Assembly: GCA_005808665.1 (NCBI GenBank)
Contig: SYLG01000093.1
Span: 1-61,434, forward strand
Reading direction: 5' to 3'
From: Planctomycetia bacterium
GTDB taxonomy: Bacteria > Planctomycetota > Planctomycetia > Gemmatales > Gemmataceae
DNA length: 61,434 nucleotides
The notes under the pieces were generated by a model. That model had not been told where the DNA came from. It saw nothing but the letters and a program-made list of their open reading frames with translations, and made no database searches. Positions 35,487-45,388 of this stretch are shown here, one piece after another. How positions within the stretch are numbered: the stretch's first letter is position 1; every line of letters starts with the position of its first letter. Made by a program: the position numbers and the translations under genes.

Positions 35487-38400
35487 ATGTGGCCACTTCT
35501 TTTCCTTTTGGGAACCGCCCCGCCGCCGGATTACACCACGGTCATCAAGCCCATTCTTGCCCTTCGCTGTCGTGCCTGTCATGGGGGCCTGAACCAAAAG
35601 GGGGGATTACGAACCGATACGGCGGCCCTGCTTCTTGAAGGTGGAAACAGCGGCCCATCCCTTGTGGCGGGAAACTCGGCAGAAAGCCCGCTGGTAAGGC
35701 GCATTCAAAAACAGGATGGCAAACAACGGATGCCCCCTGAACACGAAGGGGAGATGGTCAGTTCCACCGATTTGGATCTGATCCGGCAATGGATCGATGC
35801 AGGGGCCAAGGCTCCTGATCTGGAAAAAGCGGAATCCGATCCCTCGAAACATTGGGCATTTCAACCTCCCAAAAAGAGTGCCATTGGCCCTGGAAACCCC
35901 ATCGACTCGATTTTGGAAAAAGCCCGATCGGAAAAGAAAATCCCGACCACCTCATCGGCAGCCTCTGGTTTATTATGGCGGCGCCTTTTCATTGACCTGA
36001 CGGGATTGCCGCCCACCCGGGAGCAACTTGCCATTTTGGCTAACCCCAAAACCATTGCCCAAACCGCCGATACGCTGTTGGCCTCGGATGCCCATGCCGA
36101 ACGCTGGGCCAGGCACTTTATGGACATCTGGCGCTATTCGGATTGGTGGGGCCTTGGGGCGGAGGTCCGAAACAGCCAAAAACACATCTGGCATTGGCGC
36201 GACTGGATCATTGACTCGATTCGTAGGGATAAACCCTACGACCAAATGATTCGGGAAATGTTTGCCGCCGATGAGCTTTACCCGACGGATCAGGAAAAGC
36301 TCCGGGCCACGGGCCTGCTCGTTCGGCCCTATTTTATTTTTAACCGAAACTCCTGGATGGAAGAGACCATTGAACATTTGGGCAAGGGATTTCTGGGCTT
36401 AACCCTCAATTGTGCCCGTTGCCATGATCACAAATACGATCCCATCAGTCAGGTCGATTACTATCGGTTCCGGGCCATATTTGAGCCTTACCAGATCCGC
36501 AGAGACCTGGTGAAAGGGGAATTGGATCCCGAAAAGGATGCCGTGCCCCGCATTTTTGATTGTAACCTCGACCTGAAAACCAGGCGCTTTATCCGTGGCG
36601 ATGAGGCCAATCCCGATACCAGCAAAGTAATGGAACCAGGCGTTCCAACCGTTTTGGGGAAAATACCTTTTGACCCCAAACGGATCCCTTTGGCACAACA
36701 GGTTCACCAACCCGGTTTGAACCCAACCCTCGTTAAAGCCTACCGGGAACGGATCCAGGGGCAACTCAGCCTGGAAGAAAAGGCCTTGGCGGCAGCTAAA
36801 ATCACCCTGGAAAATGCCAAGACTCCCCCAACCACCAAACCACCCCAAAAAAGTCCAACCCTTTTGACCAAAGGCTTTGCCGACCCCAAATTGTGGAAGG
36901 TACATAGCGGAACATGGTTGTTGGCTCCAAACATGGCTACCCAATCCAACACCAAGGATCTGCGCACCGAACTACATTATTTGGGAGCACCCCTGACCGA
37001 TTTTGAACTCAAGGCCAACATGCGCATCACCGGAGGGGATCCCTATCGCTCCGTAGGATTTGCCTTCGATGCCTCCGATGCCAATGAAAACCTCCTTTAT
37101 GCAAGTGCCCATGCACCCGATCCCAAGGTCCAGTTTTCCACGATTCGTGCCGGAGTTGCCAGCTACCCGGAAAAGGGACGGATCGCAAAACCGATAGTAT
37201 TGAATCAGGATTTTACCCTGCGAATACGGGTCCAAGCGACCACCATGCTTGTGGATTACAATGGTTCCCAAATCCTTCATTACACCCTTCCCATGGATCG
37301 TAAACCCGGCTTGCTCAAATTGATCACCTATACCGCCACCACCCAAATAAACGATTTTGAACTTTGGGAACTGCCGACCGGAATCCAACTGGATAACAAA
37401 ATTCCAAGCCTTGAAACCCTTGCCAAAAAGGTAAAAGCCTTTGAGGCCAAATGCCTGGCGTTGCGTGCGGAATTGGCCGGGTTTGACCCGGTGCTTGCCG
37501 CCATGCGCAACCCGTCGGCCTCCAACACCCAATCCGCCGCCAAGGCCCAAATCGAGACCGAATTCCTGACGGCCCAAGCTGACCTCGCAAAAATGGTTGG
37601 CGAAGGGGTTGCCCTGGAAAAAATAAAGAGTCAGGAAAAAACCGTTCTGGACTTGGCCAAAAAGAAATTAAACCCGGGCACTACTTTCAAGCCTCTTGTT
37701 GGATCGTATAAGGCTAAGGAATCCAATCAGGAATCCCAGGAAAGCCTCGACAAACCCTTTCCTACCCAAAGTTCCGGTAGGCGCACTGCTTTGGCCCAAT
37801 GGCTTACCAGTCGCGAACACCCTTTGACCGCCCGGGTCATTGTCAACCATGTCTGGACCAGGCATATGGGCCAACCCCTTGTGAAAAGCGTCTTTGATTT
37901 TGGCCGCAAAGGAAAGGCCCCCATCAACCAGGAACTGCTCGATTGGCTCGCCCTGGATTTGATGGAACACAATTACAGCCTGAAGCACTTGCATCGAATG
38001 ATTGTCACCAGCAATACCTATGCCTTGGCGGCCGATCCCCCCTTGGACCATCCCGGTTGGAAGCTTGATCCGGAAAACAAAACATTTTGGTACAAGGTTC
38101 CCCAAAGGCTGGAATCCGAGTCGATCCGCGATGGGTTGTTACACCTTTCCGGAACGCTCGACCCCAAGGTGGGCGGGCCAACCCTATCCTCAAACGACTC
38201 CCAATCCAGTCGCCGCAGCCTTTATTTCTTCCATTCGCACAATGAAGACCAGCGGTTTTTGGCGCAATTTGATTCACCGAATGTGCTTGATTGTTACCGG
38301 CGTGAGGAAAGCATTGTTCCCCAACAAGCCCTGGCCCTTTTCAACAGCAAAATCAGTCGGGACCTCTCCCAAAAAATTGCCGATCGGATTGCCCCTAAGG

Positions 38401-38600
38401 CATCCATGATGACGCCTGATGATTTTGTGAATCATGCCTTTCAATGGATATTGGGACAACCCCCAGGCAGTTTGGAAAAACGAGTTTGTGTCCAAGCCAT
38501 GGAGGAATGGTCCAGGTCAACTCCCAAGGACAGTCAAAGACCGAGGACAAACCTCATTCACACGCTGATTAACCACAACGATTTCATTACCTTGCGCTAG
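35487..38600 (+). CDS. PSCyt1-DUF1549-DUF1553 protein, pair A
   Basis: A 1037-residue exported protein. Order: a very short signal ([12 protein letters not shown]), planctomycete cytochrome C domain with CRACH (28-32), DUF1549 ([17 protein letters not shown] onward) with a second heme motif [11 protein letters not shown], a jelly-roll insert of about 170 residues ([16 protein letters not shown] to [13 protein letters not shown]1080/LamG-like), then DUF1553 ([34 protein letters not shown]). Two heme sites imply periplasmic electron transfer. The insert suggests binding of a carbohydrate. The DUF1501 partner begins 11 bases downstream. The molecular function of these pairs is not established. 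Confidence 0.92.
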   Translation: MWPLLFLLGTAPPPDYTTVIKPILALRCRACHGGLNQKGGLRTDTAALLLEGGNSGPSLVAGNSAESPLVRRIQKQDGKQRMPPEHEGEMVSSTDLDLIRQWIDAGAKAPDLEKAESDPSKHWAFQPPKKSAIGPGNPIDSILEKARSEKKIPTTSSAASGLLWRRLFIDLTGLPPTREQLAILANPKTIAQTADTLLASDAHAERWARHFMDIWRYSDWWGLGAEVRNSQKHIWHWRDWIIDSIRRDKPYDQMIREMFAADELYPTDQEKLRATGLLVRPYFIFNRNSWMEETIEHLGKGFLGLTLNCARCHDHKYDPISQVDYYRFRAIFEPYQIRRDLVKGELDPEKDAVPRIFDCNLDLKTRRFIRGDEANPDTSKVMEPGVPTVLGKIPFDPKRIPLAQQVHQPGLNPTLVKAYRERIQGQLSLEEKALAAAKITLENAKTPPTTKPPQKSPTLLTKGFADPKLWKVHSGTWLLAPNMATQSNTKDLRTELHYLGAPLTDFELKANMRITGGDPYRSVGFAFDASDANENLLYASAHAPDPKVQFSTIRAGVASYPEKGRIAKPIVLNQDFTLRIRVQATTMLVDYNGSQILHYTLPMDRKPGLLKLITYTATTQINDFELWELPTGIQLDNKIPSLETLAKKVKAFEAKCLALRAELAGFDPVLAAMRNPSASNTQSAAKAQIETEFLTAQADLAKMVGEGVALEKIKSQEKTVLDLAKKKLNPGTTFKPLVGSYKAKESNQESQESLDKPFPTQSSGRRTALAQWLTSREHPLTARVIVNHVWTRHMGQPLVKSVFDFGRKGKAPINQELLDWLALDLMEHNYSLKHLHRMIVTSNTYALAADPPLDHPGWKLDPENKTFWYKVPQRLESESIRDGLLHLSGTLDPKVGGPTLSSNDSQSSRRSLYFFHSHNEDQRFLAQFDSPNVLDCYRREESIVPQQALALFNSKISRDLSQKIADRIAPKASMMTPDDFVNHAFQWILGQPPGSLEKRVCVQAMEEWSRSTPKDSQRPRTNLIHTLINHNDFITLR

Positions 38601-38611
38601 GGGGATTTGAC

Positions 38612-40042
38612 ATGATTGGCCCCATTTCATTGGCGAACCGTAGGCACTTTTTGGGTCGTTCGTGTTTGGGATTTGGTTCCTTGGCCCTAAACGCCATGCT
38701 TTCCCAGAAAGCACAGGGAGGGTCGGGGCTCATGCCCCACGCCGTACCCAAGGCCAAGTCGGTCATTTGGCTTTTCATGAACGGAGGCACCAGCCATCTG
38801 GAAAGTTTCGATCCCAAGCCCGAATTGGACAAATATGCGGGAAAAACCATTTCGGAAACACCCTATAAGGATGTCCAAAATCCCAATAGGTTCAAGGATT
38901 TGAGAGTCGTTGCCAAGGGAGATGCCAACGGCCAACAACGGCATCGCTTGCTTGCCAGGCAAATCGGGTTTCAGAAAAGGGGGCAATGTGGCATTCCCGT
39001 TTCCGATTGGTACCCACACCTTGGGTCCATGATTGACGAAATGGCCATCGTCAAATCCATGTGGACCACGGATGATAACCACGGCGCCCAGACCCAATTC
39101 CATTCCGGTAGACATATGCTTGATGGGGAATTTCCAAACCTGGGTGCATGGGTACATTATGGTTTGGGGACTCTCAATGAAAATCTTCCCCAGTTCATTT
39201 CGATGGGAACGAGGGAGTATTGGAACAAACGCGATGGCCATTATCTTGGGCCAAGCCATGATGCGGTACCGGTCAAGGTGGATACCGCCAACCCGCTCGA
39301 TTTTGGTCGTCCTGAATCGGACATGACCTTTGCCGAACAAAAATCCGCCTTTGGCCTGTTGGACAAATTGGGGACCATTGCAGCAACCAGGCGCCCTTAC
39401 GATCGGGACTTGGAGGCTCGGTTGCAATCGTATGAATTGGCGTTTCGCATGCAAAAGTCCCTACCCGAGGTAATGGATTTTGCCAAGGAAACCGAGGCGA
39501 CCCGGAATCTATACGGCCTCGACCGGTCGGAAACCCGGCCGTTTGGACAACAACTTTTGGCGACAAGGCGGCTGGTTGAAAAGGGAGTGCGGTTTGTCCA
39601 GATTCAACATGGGGGAGGTGGTGCCGGGGCGTGGGATGCCCATGAGGGACTGAAGGGCAATCATGCCACCCTTTGCCAACAAACCGACAAACCGATGGCG
39701 GGATTATTATTGGATCTCAAAAGGCGCGGCCTGTTGGAAACGACCTTGGTGGTATGGGCCACCGAATTTGGCCGGACCCCGGGAACTCAAGGGTCAACCG
39801 GCAGGGATCACCACCCGTTTGCCTTCAGCATATGGATGGCGGGGGGCGGCATTAAAGGGGGCGTTGCCCATGGAGCCACCGATGAAATCGGTTTCCACGC
39901 GGTTGAAAACCGGCACTATGTCACCGATGTCCACGCCACGATTTTGCACCTTATGGGGCTTGATAGCAGAAAATTGGAGATCCCGGAGCGTAAACGGCTG
40001 GAGATAGACCATGGCCAGGTAATCAGGGAAATTTTGGCCTGA
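38612..40042 (+). CDS. DUF1501 protein, pair A
   Basis: A 476-residue protein starting [20 protein letters not shown], a twin-arginine-type signal, with GGGGGA seven bases upstream. Family motifs: [80 protein letters not shown] and [13 protein letters not shown]. The fold is alkaline-phosphatase-like but metal ligands are not assigned. Close spacing to the cytochrome-type gene suggests a shared transcript and probably a complex. Confidence 0.93.
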   Translation: MIGPISLANRRHFLGRSCLGFGSLALNAMLSQKAQGGSGLMPHAVPKAKSVIWLFMNGGTSHLESFDPKPELDKYAGKTISETPYKDVQNPNRFKDLRVVAKGDANGQQRHRLLARQIGFQKRGQCGIPVSDWYPHLGSMIDEMAIVKSMWTTDDNHGAQTQFHSGRHMLDGEFPNLGAWVHYGLGTLNENLPQFISMGTREYWNKRDGHYLGPSHDAVPVKVDTANPLDFGRPESDMTFAEQKSAFGLLDKLGTIAATRRPYDRDLEARLQSYELAFRMQKSLPEVMDFAKETEATRNLYGLDRSETRPFGQQLLATRRLVEKGVRFVQIQHGGGGAGAWDAHEGLKGNHATLCQQTDKPMAGLLLDLKRRGLLETTLVVWATEFGRTPGTQGSTGRDHHPFAFSIWMAGGGIKGGVAHGATDEIGFHAVENRHYVTDVHATILHLMGLDSRKLEIPERKRLEIDHGQVIREILA

Positions 40043-40606
40043 CCCTGTTTCAAAACGGTTTGGATATACCAGGCTGATTTGCCGTCGAACGACAAACCGT
40101 GATTTTCTGGGATCAAGGACCTGGCCTAATCAGAATGGAATGCTCTCATCCCGATCAAAAAATGATTTTCCTGGATTTTTAAACCAAATTTGAAACTCTT
40201 AAGATCATTTTCCCTTGATTTTGGAGTATGTCGAGGTCAAAACGGCCTGTAATCCGGACTTTTAAAGCTTATTTGACTTTTTTCCGGGGAAAACCCTGTT
40301 TTTATGAATTCCCCTCCTTGGAGGGGTGGCAGGCGAAGCCTGACGGGGTGATGCCTTAAGAAACACAAAAATGGGAGGGAGTGGTGGCCCAAGTTAAGAA
40401 CCACCCCGCCCTGACGGGCACCCCTCCATAGAGGGGAATAATGGCTAATCTTTTGTAATGCAATCCCCTCCTTGAAGAGGATTGGTAGGCCCGATGTTTG
40501 CATGCGGTTTTGGATTTTTCCCTTGAACACCAGGTTTTCATGGTCCGAATTGCGTAACTTGGGTTAAGATAAAGGTGCCTGCCTCTTTCCCGATCCTTGT
40601 GCCCCG
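40043..40606. other. Intergenic region with palindromic element
   Basis: A 564-base gap between pairs A and B. The first 250 bases show nothing recognisable. The rest contains the palindromic element listed separately. No small gene is supported. Confidence 0.5.
40307..40441. repeat. Palindromic repeat element with inverted arms (CCCCTCC type)
   Basis: Two inverted arms of about 45 bases flank roughly 45 bases. The left arm has nested hairpins CCCCTCC-TT-GGAGGGG (40311-40326) and AGGC-GAA-GCCT. The right arm read in reverse has CCCCTC-TATG-GAGGGG and GCCC-GTCA-GGGC. Both arms share ATTCCCCTC, GGAGGGGTG and GGGGTG in the same order. A third, decayed copy of the CCCCTCCTT motif lies at 40464-40480. 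This is a non-coding, MITE- or REP-like element of a type seen in many genomes. Confidence 0.75.
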
Positions 40607-43342
40607 GTGTCACCCTTGAACCTGAACAGGATACCCTGGTTCGCCTTCCCCTTTTTGCCAAAGGAGAAAGCCCGTCTCGTAGGGGTAGTAATTGTATTGG
40701 CCCTGTTAGGCATGGATTGGCCAGCTGCCAGGGGAGGGGACCTTTGGTCGCTCAAACCCTTGACCAAGCCACCGCTCCCGGCCACCGGGAATCCAAGCCA
40801 GGGCCTTACAAACCCCATCGATTCCTTCGTAATGGAAAAACTGCATTCAAAAGGCTTAAAACTATCCCCCCCTACGGACCGGAGGAGCTTGCTTCGCCGG
40901 GCCTATTTTGATGTTCTTGGGTTGCCGCCGACGCCAGCGCAAATGCGTACTTTTTTGGCGGACCCCAACCCTTTGGCATGGGAAAGGGCGGTCGATGGAC
41001 TTTTGGCTTCCCCCCACCATGGCGAGAAGATGGCTCGATTCTGGATGGACATTGTCCATTTTGGTGAAACCCATGGCCATGATCAGGACCGGATTCGTCC
41101 CCACGCATGGCCCTATCGTGACTATTTGATCAAGGCGTTCAACGATGATAGGCCATGGGCCCGTTTCGTCAAGGAACAGCTTGCTGCGGATCAGGCTTAC
41201 CCGGACCGTCCCGACCTGATTCCTGCCCTTGGCCTCCTTGCGGCAGGCCCATGGGATGAAAGTTCCCTTCGGGACATCCGGGAGGATACCATTGATCGTG
41301 AGATGGGGCATTATCTGGACCGCGATGACATTATCACTACGGTAATGTCCACCTTTCAGGGTGTGACTGTCCATTGTGCCCGCTGTCATGACCACAAATT
41401 TGACCCCGTTGGTCAGGAAGAATACTATCGGCTGCAAGCGGTATTTGCCGGGATCGGTCGGGGCAACCGTGGTTTTGAGCCCGACCCCATCAAGGCGAAA
41501 CAACGCCAACAACTTGCCAGGTTAAAAGCCGAATTGGAAAAAGGGGATCGTAAACTGTGGTCTGCGGAATTGCTTGCCCGGTTGGATTCCAAACCTTTTC
41601 AACAAAAGCTGCTTGCATTGGAAGGAAAGGTAACCAGGCCACTTTGGCATGGCTTGGATATCGAGTCCTTTACGGCAAAAAATGGTTCAAAACTGGTGAA
41701 ATCCCCGGATGGATCCATTCGTGCCGAGGGGCCAACCCCCCTGACCGAAATCACCACCATCGTGCTCAAAGGACCAGTTCAAAAGGTTACCGCGCTCCGG
41801 CTGGAACTGTTAACCGATCCATCGTTACCTCACAATGGTCCCGGCCGGTGCAGCAATGGCAACCTGCACCTGAACGAATTCGTGGTCCACAAACGGTCAG
41901 ACCTGGGAGATGAAAACCTTCTTTTAAGAGGACCATTGTCTGACTTTGACCAGGAGGGATGGACCATCCAACATGCGGTGGATGGCAACCCCGACACGGC
42001 TTGGGGAATCCATCCCCGCGAAGGGGAACCCCACGAGGCCCTATTTCCCTTGTCGGTGCCGGTTACCCTAAACGCAGGGGAAAGCCTGGTGGTTCGCCTT
42101 GACCAGACTCATGGAAGGGAACACCTGATTGGCAGGTTTCGCCTTCAGGTCACAGAAACACCCGGCCCGTTTGCTGTCGCCAAAGTCACCAATGCATTGC
42201 GGGTTATTATCGCCAAACCCCTCGCCAGCCGGTCAGCAGCCGAATCCTTGGTGATCGAAAAATACATCCTTGACCAGATGGTAGCCGAAGAACTGCTCGC
42301 CTTGGGACCGATGCCCATGGCTTTCGTTGGGGTGCCCGATTTCGAGGCGGATGGCAGTCACAAACCTCCTAGAAAGGCAAGACCCGTCCACCTTTTGAAA
42401 CGGGGGGAAATCCGCAGGAAATCGGATATCATTGGTCCAGGCTCGCTGGATTGCCTGAATCATATGCCCCTCCCTCCGGGTGAACTTTCAGAAAGCTTGG
42501 CCCGGGCTTGGCTTTCGGATTGGATCGGCCACAAGGACAATCCGCTTACTTGGCGAACGATTGCCAATCGGGTGTGGCAAACGCATTTTGGCAAAGGAAT
42601 CGTGGCAACCCCCAACGATTTTGGCAACATGGGCGAAGCACCGACCCACCCGGAGTTGTTGGATTATCTTGCCACCCTGGTTCGTGATAATGGTGGCCAC
42701 CTGAAGCCCCTTCATCGCCTGATCCTCACCAGTTCTACCTGGATGCAGGCATCCCAATCCAACCCACAAGCGTCGAAACAGGATGCAGCCAACCGGTTTT
42801 ATTGGACCGCCCCAAGGCGAAAGTTGGATGCTGAGCAATTTCGGGACGCCTTATTACTTGCCGCCGGACGCCTGGATACGCGCATGGGGGGCCCTTCGGA
42901 ACAACAATTCCTGACAAAGGCCAGCGTACATGTGACCCCGACCATCGATTACAAGGGGTTTGACTGGACCAAGGCAGGCAACCATCGGCGAAGTGTGTAC
43001 CGGTTTATTTACAGGACCCTACCTGATCCCCTTGTCGAAAGCCTGGATGGGGCGGATGCAGCGCAATTTACCCCGGTTCGAACAGAATCAACAGGCCCAC
43101 TTCAGGCCCTTGCCCTTTGGAACGATCCATTTATCCTGGCCATGGCCGGGTTTATGGCTGCGGATGTCGCCCGGGAATCGGGTAATCCCAGAAGCCAGAT
43201 CGCTATTGCATGCCAAAGGCTTTGGGGCCGGGAACCTGACCCAAACGAGGCATTCGTCCTTTTGCCCCACCTGAAAAAAGCAGGATTAGCTTCCCTTTGC
43301 CGGGTGCTCATGAATTCCTCCGAATTTCTCTATCTGGATTAG
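40607..43342 (+). CDS. DUF1549-DUF1553 protein without PSCyt1 domain, pair B
   Basis: A 911-residue exported protein. There is no ATG near the N-terminus; GTG 40607 (or TTG 40616) precedes the signal segment LVGVVIVLALLGMDWPAARG, so the start is uncertain. DUF1549 begins RRAYFDVLGLPPTPAQMRTF and contains one heme motif, [11 protein letters not shown]. The N-terminal PSCyt1 domain present in pairs A and C is absent. The middle section (DNPDTAWGIHPREGEPHEAL-type) resembles a discoidin/F5-8-type carbohydrate-binding insert. DUF1553 ends the protein (NPLTWRTIANRVWQTHFGKG, LKPLHRLILTSSTWMQ). Its DUF1501 partner follows after 7 bases. Confidence 0.9.
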   Translation: MSPLNLNRIPWFAFPFLPKEKARLVGVVIVLALLGMDWPAARGGDLWSLKPLTKPPLPATGNPSQGLTNPIDSFVMEKLHSKGLKLSPPTDRRSLLRRAYFDVLGLPPTPAQMRTFLADPNPLAWERAVDGLLASPHHGEKMARFWMDIVHFGETHGHDQDRIRPHAWPYRDYLIKAFNDDRPWARFVKEQLAADQAYPDRPDLIPALGLLAAGPWDESSLRDIREDTIDREMGHYLDRDDIITTVMSTFQGVTVHCARCHDHKFDPVGQEEYYRLQAVFAGIGRGNRGFEPDPIKAKQRQQLARLKAELEKGDRKLWSAELLARLDSKPFQQKLLALEGKVTRPLWHGLDIESFTAKNGSKLVKSPDGSIRAEGPTPLTEITTIVLKGPVQKVTALRLELLTDPSLPHNGPGRCSNGNLHLNEFVVHKRSDLGDENLLLRGPLSDFDQEGWTIQHAVDGNPDTAWGIHPREGEPHEALFPLSVPVTLNAGESLVVRLDQTHGREHLIGRFRLQVTETPGPFAVAKVTNALRVIIAKPLASRSAAESLVIEKYILDQMVAEELLALGPMPMAFVGVPDFEADGSHKPPRKARPVHLLKRGEIRRKSDIIGPGSLDCLNHMPLPPGELSESLARAWLSDWIGHKDNPLTWRTIANRVWQTHFGKGIVATPNDFGNMGEAPTHPELLDYLATLVRDNGGHLKPLHRLILTSSTWMQASQSNPQASKQDAANRFYWTAPRRKLDAEQFRDALLLAAGRLDTRMGGPSEQQFLTKASVHVTPTIDYKGFDWTKAGNHRRSVYRFIYRTLPDPLVESLDGADAAQFTPVRTESTGPLQALALWNDPFILAMAGFMAADVARESGNPRSQIAIACQRLWGREPDPNEAFVLLPHLKKAGLASLCRVLMNSSEFLYLD

Positions 43343-43349
43343 GTTAATA

Positions 43350-44768
43350 ATGCAAACCGGCTGGGCAAACCTGTCACGACGCGACCTGTTGCGTTTCTCC
43401 GGTGGGGGTCTTGGAGCCATCGCCCTTTCCGCGTTGGAATCCAAAGACTCCCAGGCGTCGGGAACCCTTGGCCTCCACCATGTCCCCAAAGCCAAACGCA
43501 TCATTCAGGTATTCCTTAATGGGGGACTAAGCCAACCGGATACTTTTGACTATAAACCCGAACTGGAAAAATACCATGGAAAACCCTTCAAGCCAGACAC
43601 GGGCGAAAAGGTGGAGGGAGTAACCAGTATACCGGGCAATTTGATGAAAAGCCCTTTTCCATTCAAGCCCCATGGCCAAAGCCAACGGATGGTCTCAAGT
43701 CTTTTCCCCAACCTGGCAACCCAGGTCGACAACATGGCTTTTTTGATGGCAGTCGCCTCGAAATCCAATGTTCATGGCCCGGCAAGTTACCTGATGAACA
43801 CAGGGTTCATCCTGTCCGGTTTTCCCTGCATGGGTGCCTGGATCAGTTATGGCCTGGGCCGGTTGGCAGACGATCTTCCCGCTTTTGTGGTCTTACCGGA
43901 CGGTCGCGGCCTCCCCTACAATGGCAAGGGTAATTTCTCTGCCGGGTTTCTTCCCGCCAATCACAACGGAGTCATTCTGGATGCCGCCGCCACTCCTCCC
44001 ATTCATGCCTTGTCACCCGATCCCAGGCCAAAATGGCTAACCCAAAAAGTAGACAAAGAAGGGCAAAATACACTTCAAAAACTCAACCAGATCCATGCCA
44101 GGGCCAGGCCGGAGGATAACCGCCTCGATGCCCGGTTGGAATCCTATGAACTCGCCGCACGAATGCAGCTTGAGGCCCCTGGCATCCTTGACCTTACCCA
44201 TGAAACGGTTGCCACCCACCGCCTTTACGGCACGGATAGGCCGGAAATGGCCGATTTTGCCCGCCGTTGTTTGATGGCAAGAAGATTGATCGAACGGGGA
44301 ACGCGGTTTGTCCAGGTATGGAGCGGGGCAGGTGGGGCTTCCAAAAACTGGGACAATCATACGGACATTCTCACCGAACTTCCCCACATGACCAGACAGG
44401 TGGACCAGCCGCTTACCGGGTTATTGGTGGACCTTGATCGTCGGGGGCTTCTGGAGGAGACCATTGTGGTCTGTATGAGCGAGTTTGGCCGCCAACCCTT
44501 CACCCAGGGGACCACGGGTCGTGATCACAATCAGGGAACTACGGTTGCGTGGCTGGCAGGTGCCGGCGTCAGGCAGGGGGTGGCCCTTGGGGAAAGTGAT
44601 CCATGGTCCTGGCGGGCCGCTCAAGGCAAGGTCACCAATTACGATATCCATGCCACGCTTCTCCATCTTTTGGGGATAAATCACGAAAGGCTTACGGTTA
44701 AACACAACGGAACCAACCGCCGTTTGACAGATGTCCACGGTCATGTCATTCCGGGGCTTTTGGCCTAA
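43350..44768 (+). CDS. DUF1501 protein, pair B
   Basis: A 472-residue protein. The start MQTGWANLSRRDLLRFSGGG has a twin-arginine motif, and AGGTTAATA lies directly upstream, overlapping the end of the cytochrome-type gene. Motifs: VFLNGGLSQPDTFDYKPEL, VHGPASYLMNTGFILSGFP, VVCMSEFGRQPFTQGTTGRD, GAGVRQGVALGESDPWSW and DIHATLLHLLGINHERLTV. The FGRTP consensus reads FGRQP here. It is periplasmic; function unknown. Confidence 0.93.
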   Translation: MQTGWANLSRRDLLRFSGGGLGAIALSALESKDSQASGTLGLHHVPKAKRIIQVFLNGGLSQPDTFDYKPELEKYHGKPFKPDTGEKVEGVTSIPGNLMKSPFPFKPHGQSQRMVSSLFPNLATQVDNMAFLMAVASKSNVHGPASYLMNTGFILSGFPCMGAWISYGLGRLADDLPAFVVLPDGRGLPYNGKGNFSAGFLPANHNGVILDAAATPPIHALSPDPRPKWLTQKVDKEGQNTLQKLNQIHARARPEDNRLDARLESYELAARMQLEAPGILDLTHETVATHRLYGTDRPEMADFARRCLMARRLIERGTRFVQVWSGAGGASKNWDNHTDILTELPHMTRQVDQPLTGLLVDLDRRGLLEETIVVCMSEFGRQPFTQGTTGRDHNQGTTVAWLAGAGVRQGVALGESDPWSWRAAQGKVTNYDIHATLLHLLGINHERLTVKHNGTNRRLTDVHGHVIPGLLA

Positions 44769-45084
44769 GCGGAACGAATAAAAAACCGGGTGTGTTCCCT
44801 GGGTGTTTTTGTGTGAACATCGGGATAAGGGAACCTGGGGCGTTGCCCCAGGCTGGTATGGCGCCACGCCTTTGGCGTTGAAATCATGGGTGGTTTGTTT
44901 TTCTGCGGGCCAACGGCCCGACCTATACCAGCCTAGGCCAACGGCCCAGGTATTGGGACAGGCACCCAAACCGGAGCACCAAAGGTGCAGCCTATTGCGT
45001 CAACGGATCCTATGGGGTGGGTGTTTCGGAAGCACCCGATGGGATAGGTCGGGCATTCCGCCCTCGGTGGTTTTGCAACCTGAC
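44769..45084. other. Intergenic region filled by hairpin element
   Basis: A 316-base gap between pair B and the small membrane-protein gene. Almost all of it after 44830 is occupied by the multi-hairpin element described separately; no coding frame is supported. Confidence 0.5.
44834..45053. repeat. Multi-hairpin element with inverted 26-base arms
   Basis: Left arm 44834-44859 and right arm 44925-44950 are inverted copies that match at 23 of 26 positions. Each arm itself folds: CCTGGGGC-GTT-GCCCCAGG on the left and, in reverse complement, CCTGGGCC-GTT-GGCCTAGG on the right. Positions 7 and 13 differ between arms as G-C versus C-G, a compensatory pair that keeps the inner stem. Further hairpins are ACGCC-TTT-GGCGT (44866-44878), CGGGCC-AAC-GGCCCG (44906-44920) and GCACC-AAA-GGTGC (44976-44988). 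CCCGACCTAT (44917-44926) recurs inverted at 45044-45053. Confidence 0.8.
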
Positions 45085-45345
45085 CTAATCTTCCTCCTGG
45101 CGATAATACCTGGGCCTTTCAATGGCCGTAAACGCCCAAACAAACGCCACCGCCCAACCCACAAACGACCATCCCAGCAGGATCGTCAACAGAAAAATAG
45201 GGATCGTATTGGGATGATTCCGGAAAGCGGCGATGAATCCGGGAAGCAGGTAACAAAACAATCCAAAACCGGCCAGGCAAAGAAAGCCCAATAATGCCCC
45301 ACCCTCCATTCGGCCGGATTGTGCCACCAAAAAGAGATCGTTCAT
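45085..45345 (-). CDS. Small membrane protein, superinfection-immunity family-like
   Basis: An 86-residue protein with two hydrophobic segments. Residues from LLGFLCLAGFGLFCYLLPGF through FRNHPNTIPIFLLTILLGWS and FVGWAVAFVWAF follow the pattern of the Imm_superinfect family (YFLPTIIALxRKHxN, LNLFLGWTFIGWVVALVWA). That family is named after a phage T4 protein that blocks DNA entry, but most bacterial members are uncharacterised. Start 45345 (MNDLFLVAQ) is chosen; TTG 45378 and ATG 45309 are alternatives. It lies 43 bases from the pair C DUF1501 gene on the same strand. Confidence 0.7.
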   Translation of the reverse strand: MNDLFLVAQSGRMEGGALLGFLCLAGFGLFCYLLPGFIAAFRNHPNTIPIFLLTILLGWSFVGWAVAFVWAFTAIERPRYYRQEED

Positions 45346-45388
45346 GGGCAGTTCGCCATTGGCAAAATCGCCTAACAAGGGACCTTTG

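Noticed and set aside
38687-39454. A 255-codon minus-strand frame
   Set aside because: Antisense shadow of the pair A DUF1501 gene.
40307-45053. Palindromic elements considered as CRISPR repeats
   Set aside because: Units are not regularly spaced, there are no equal-length unique spacers and no cas genes.
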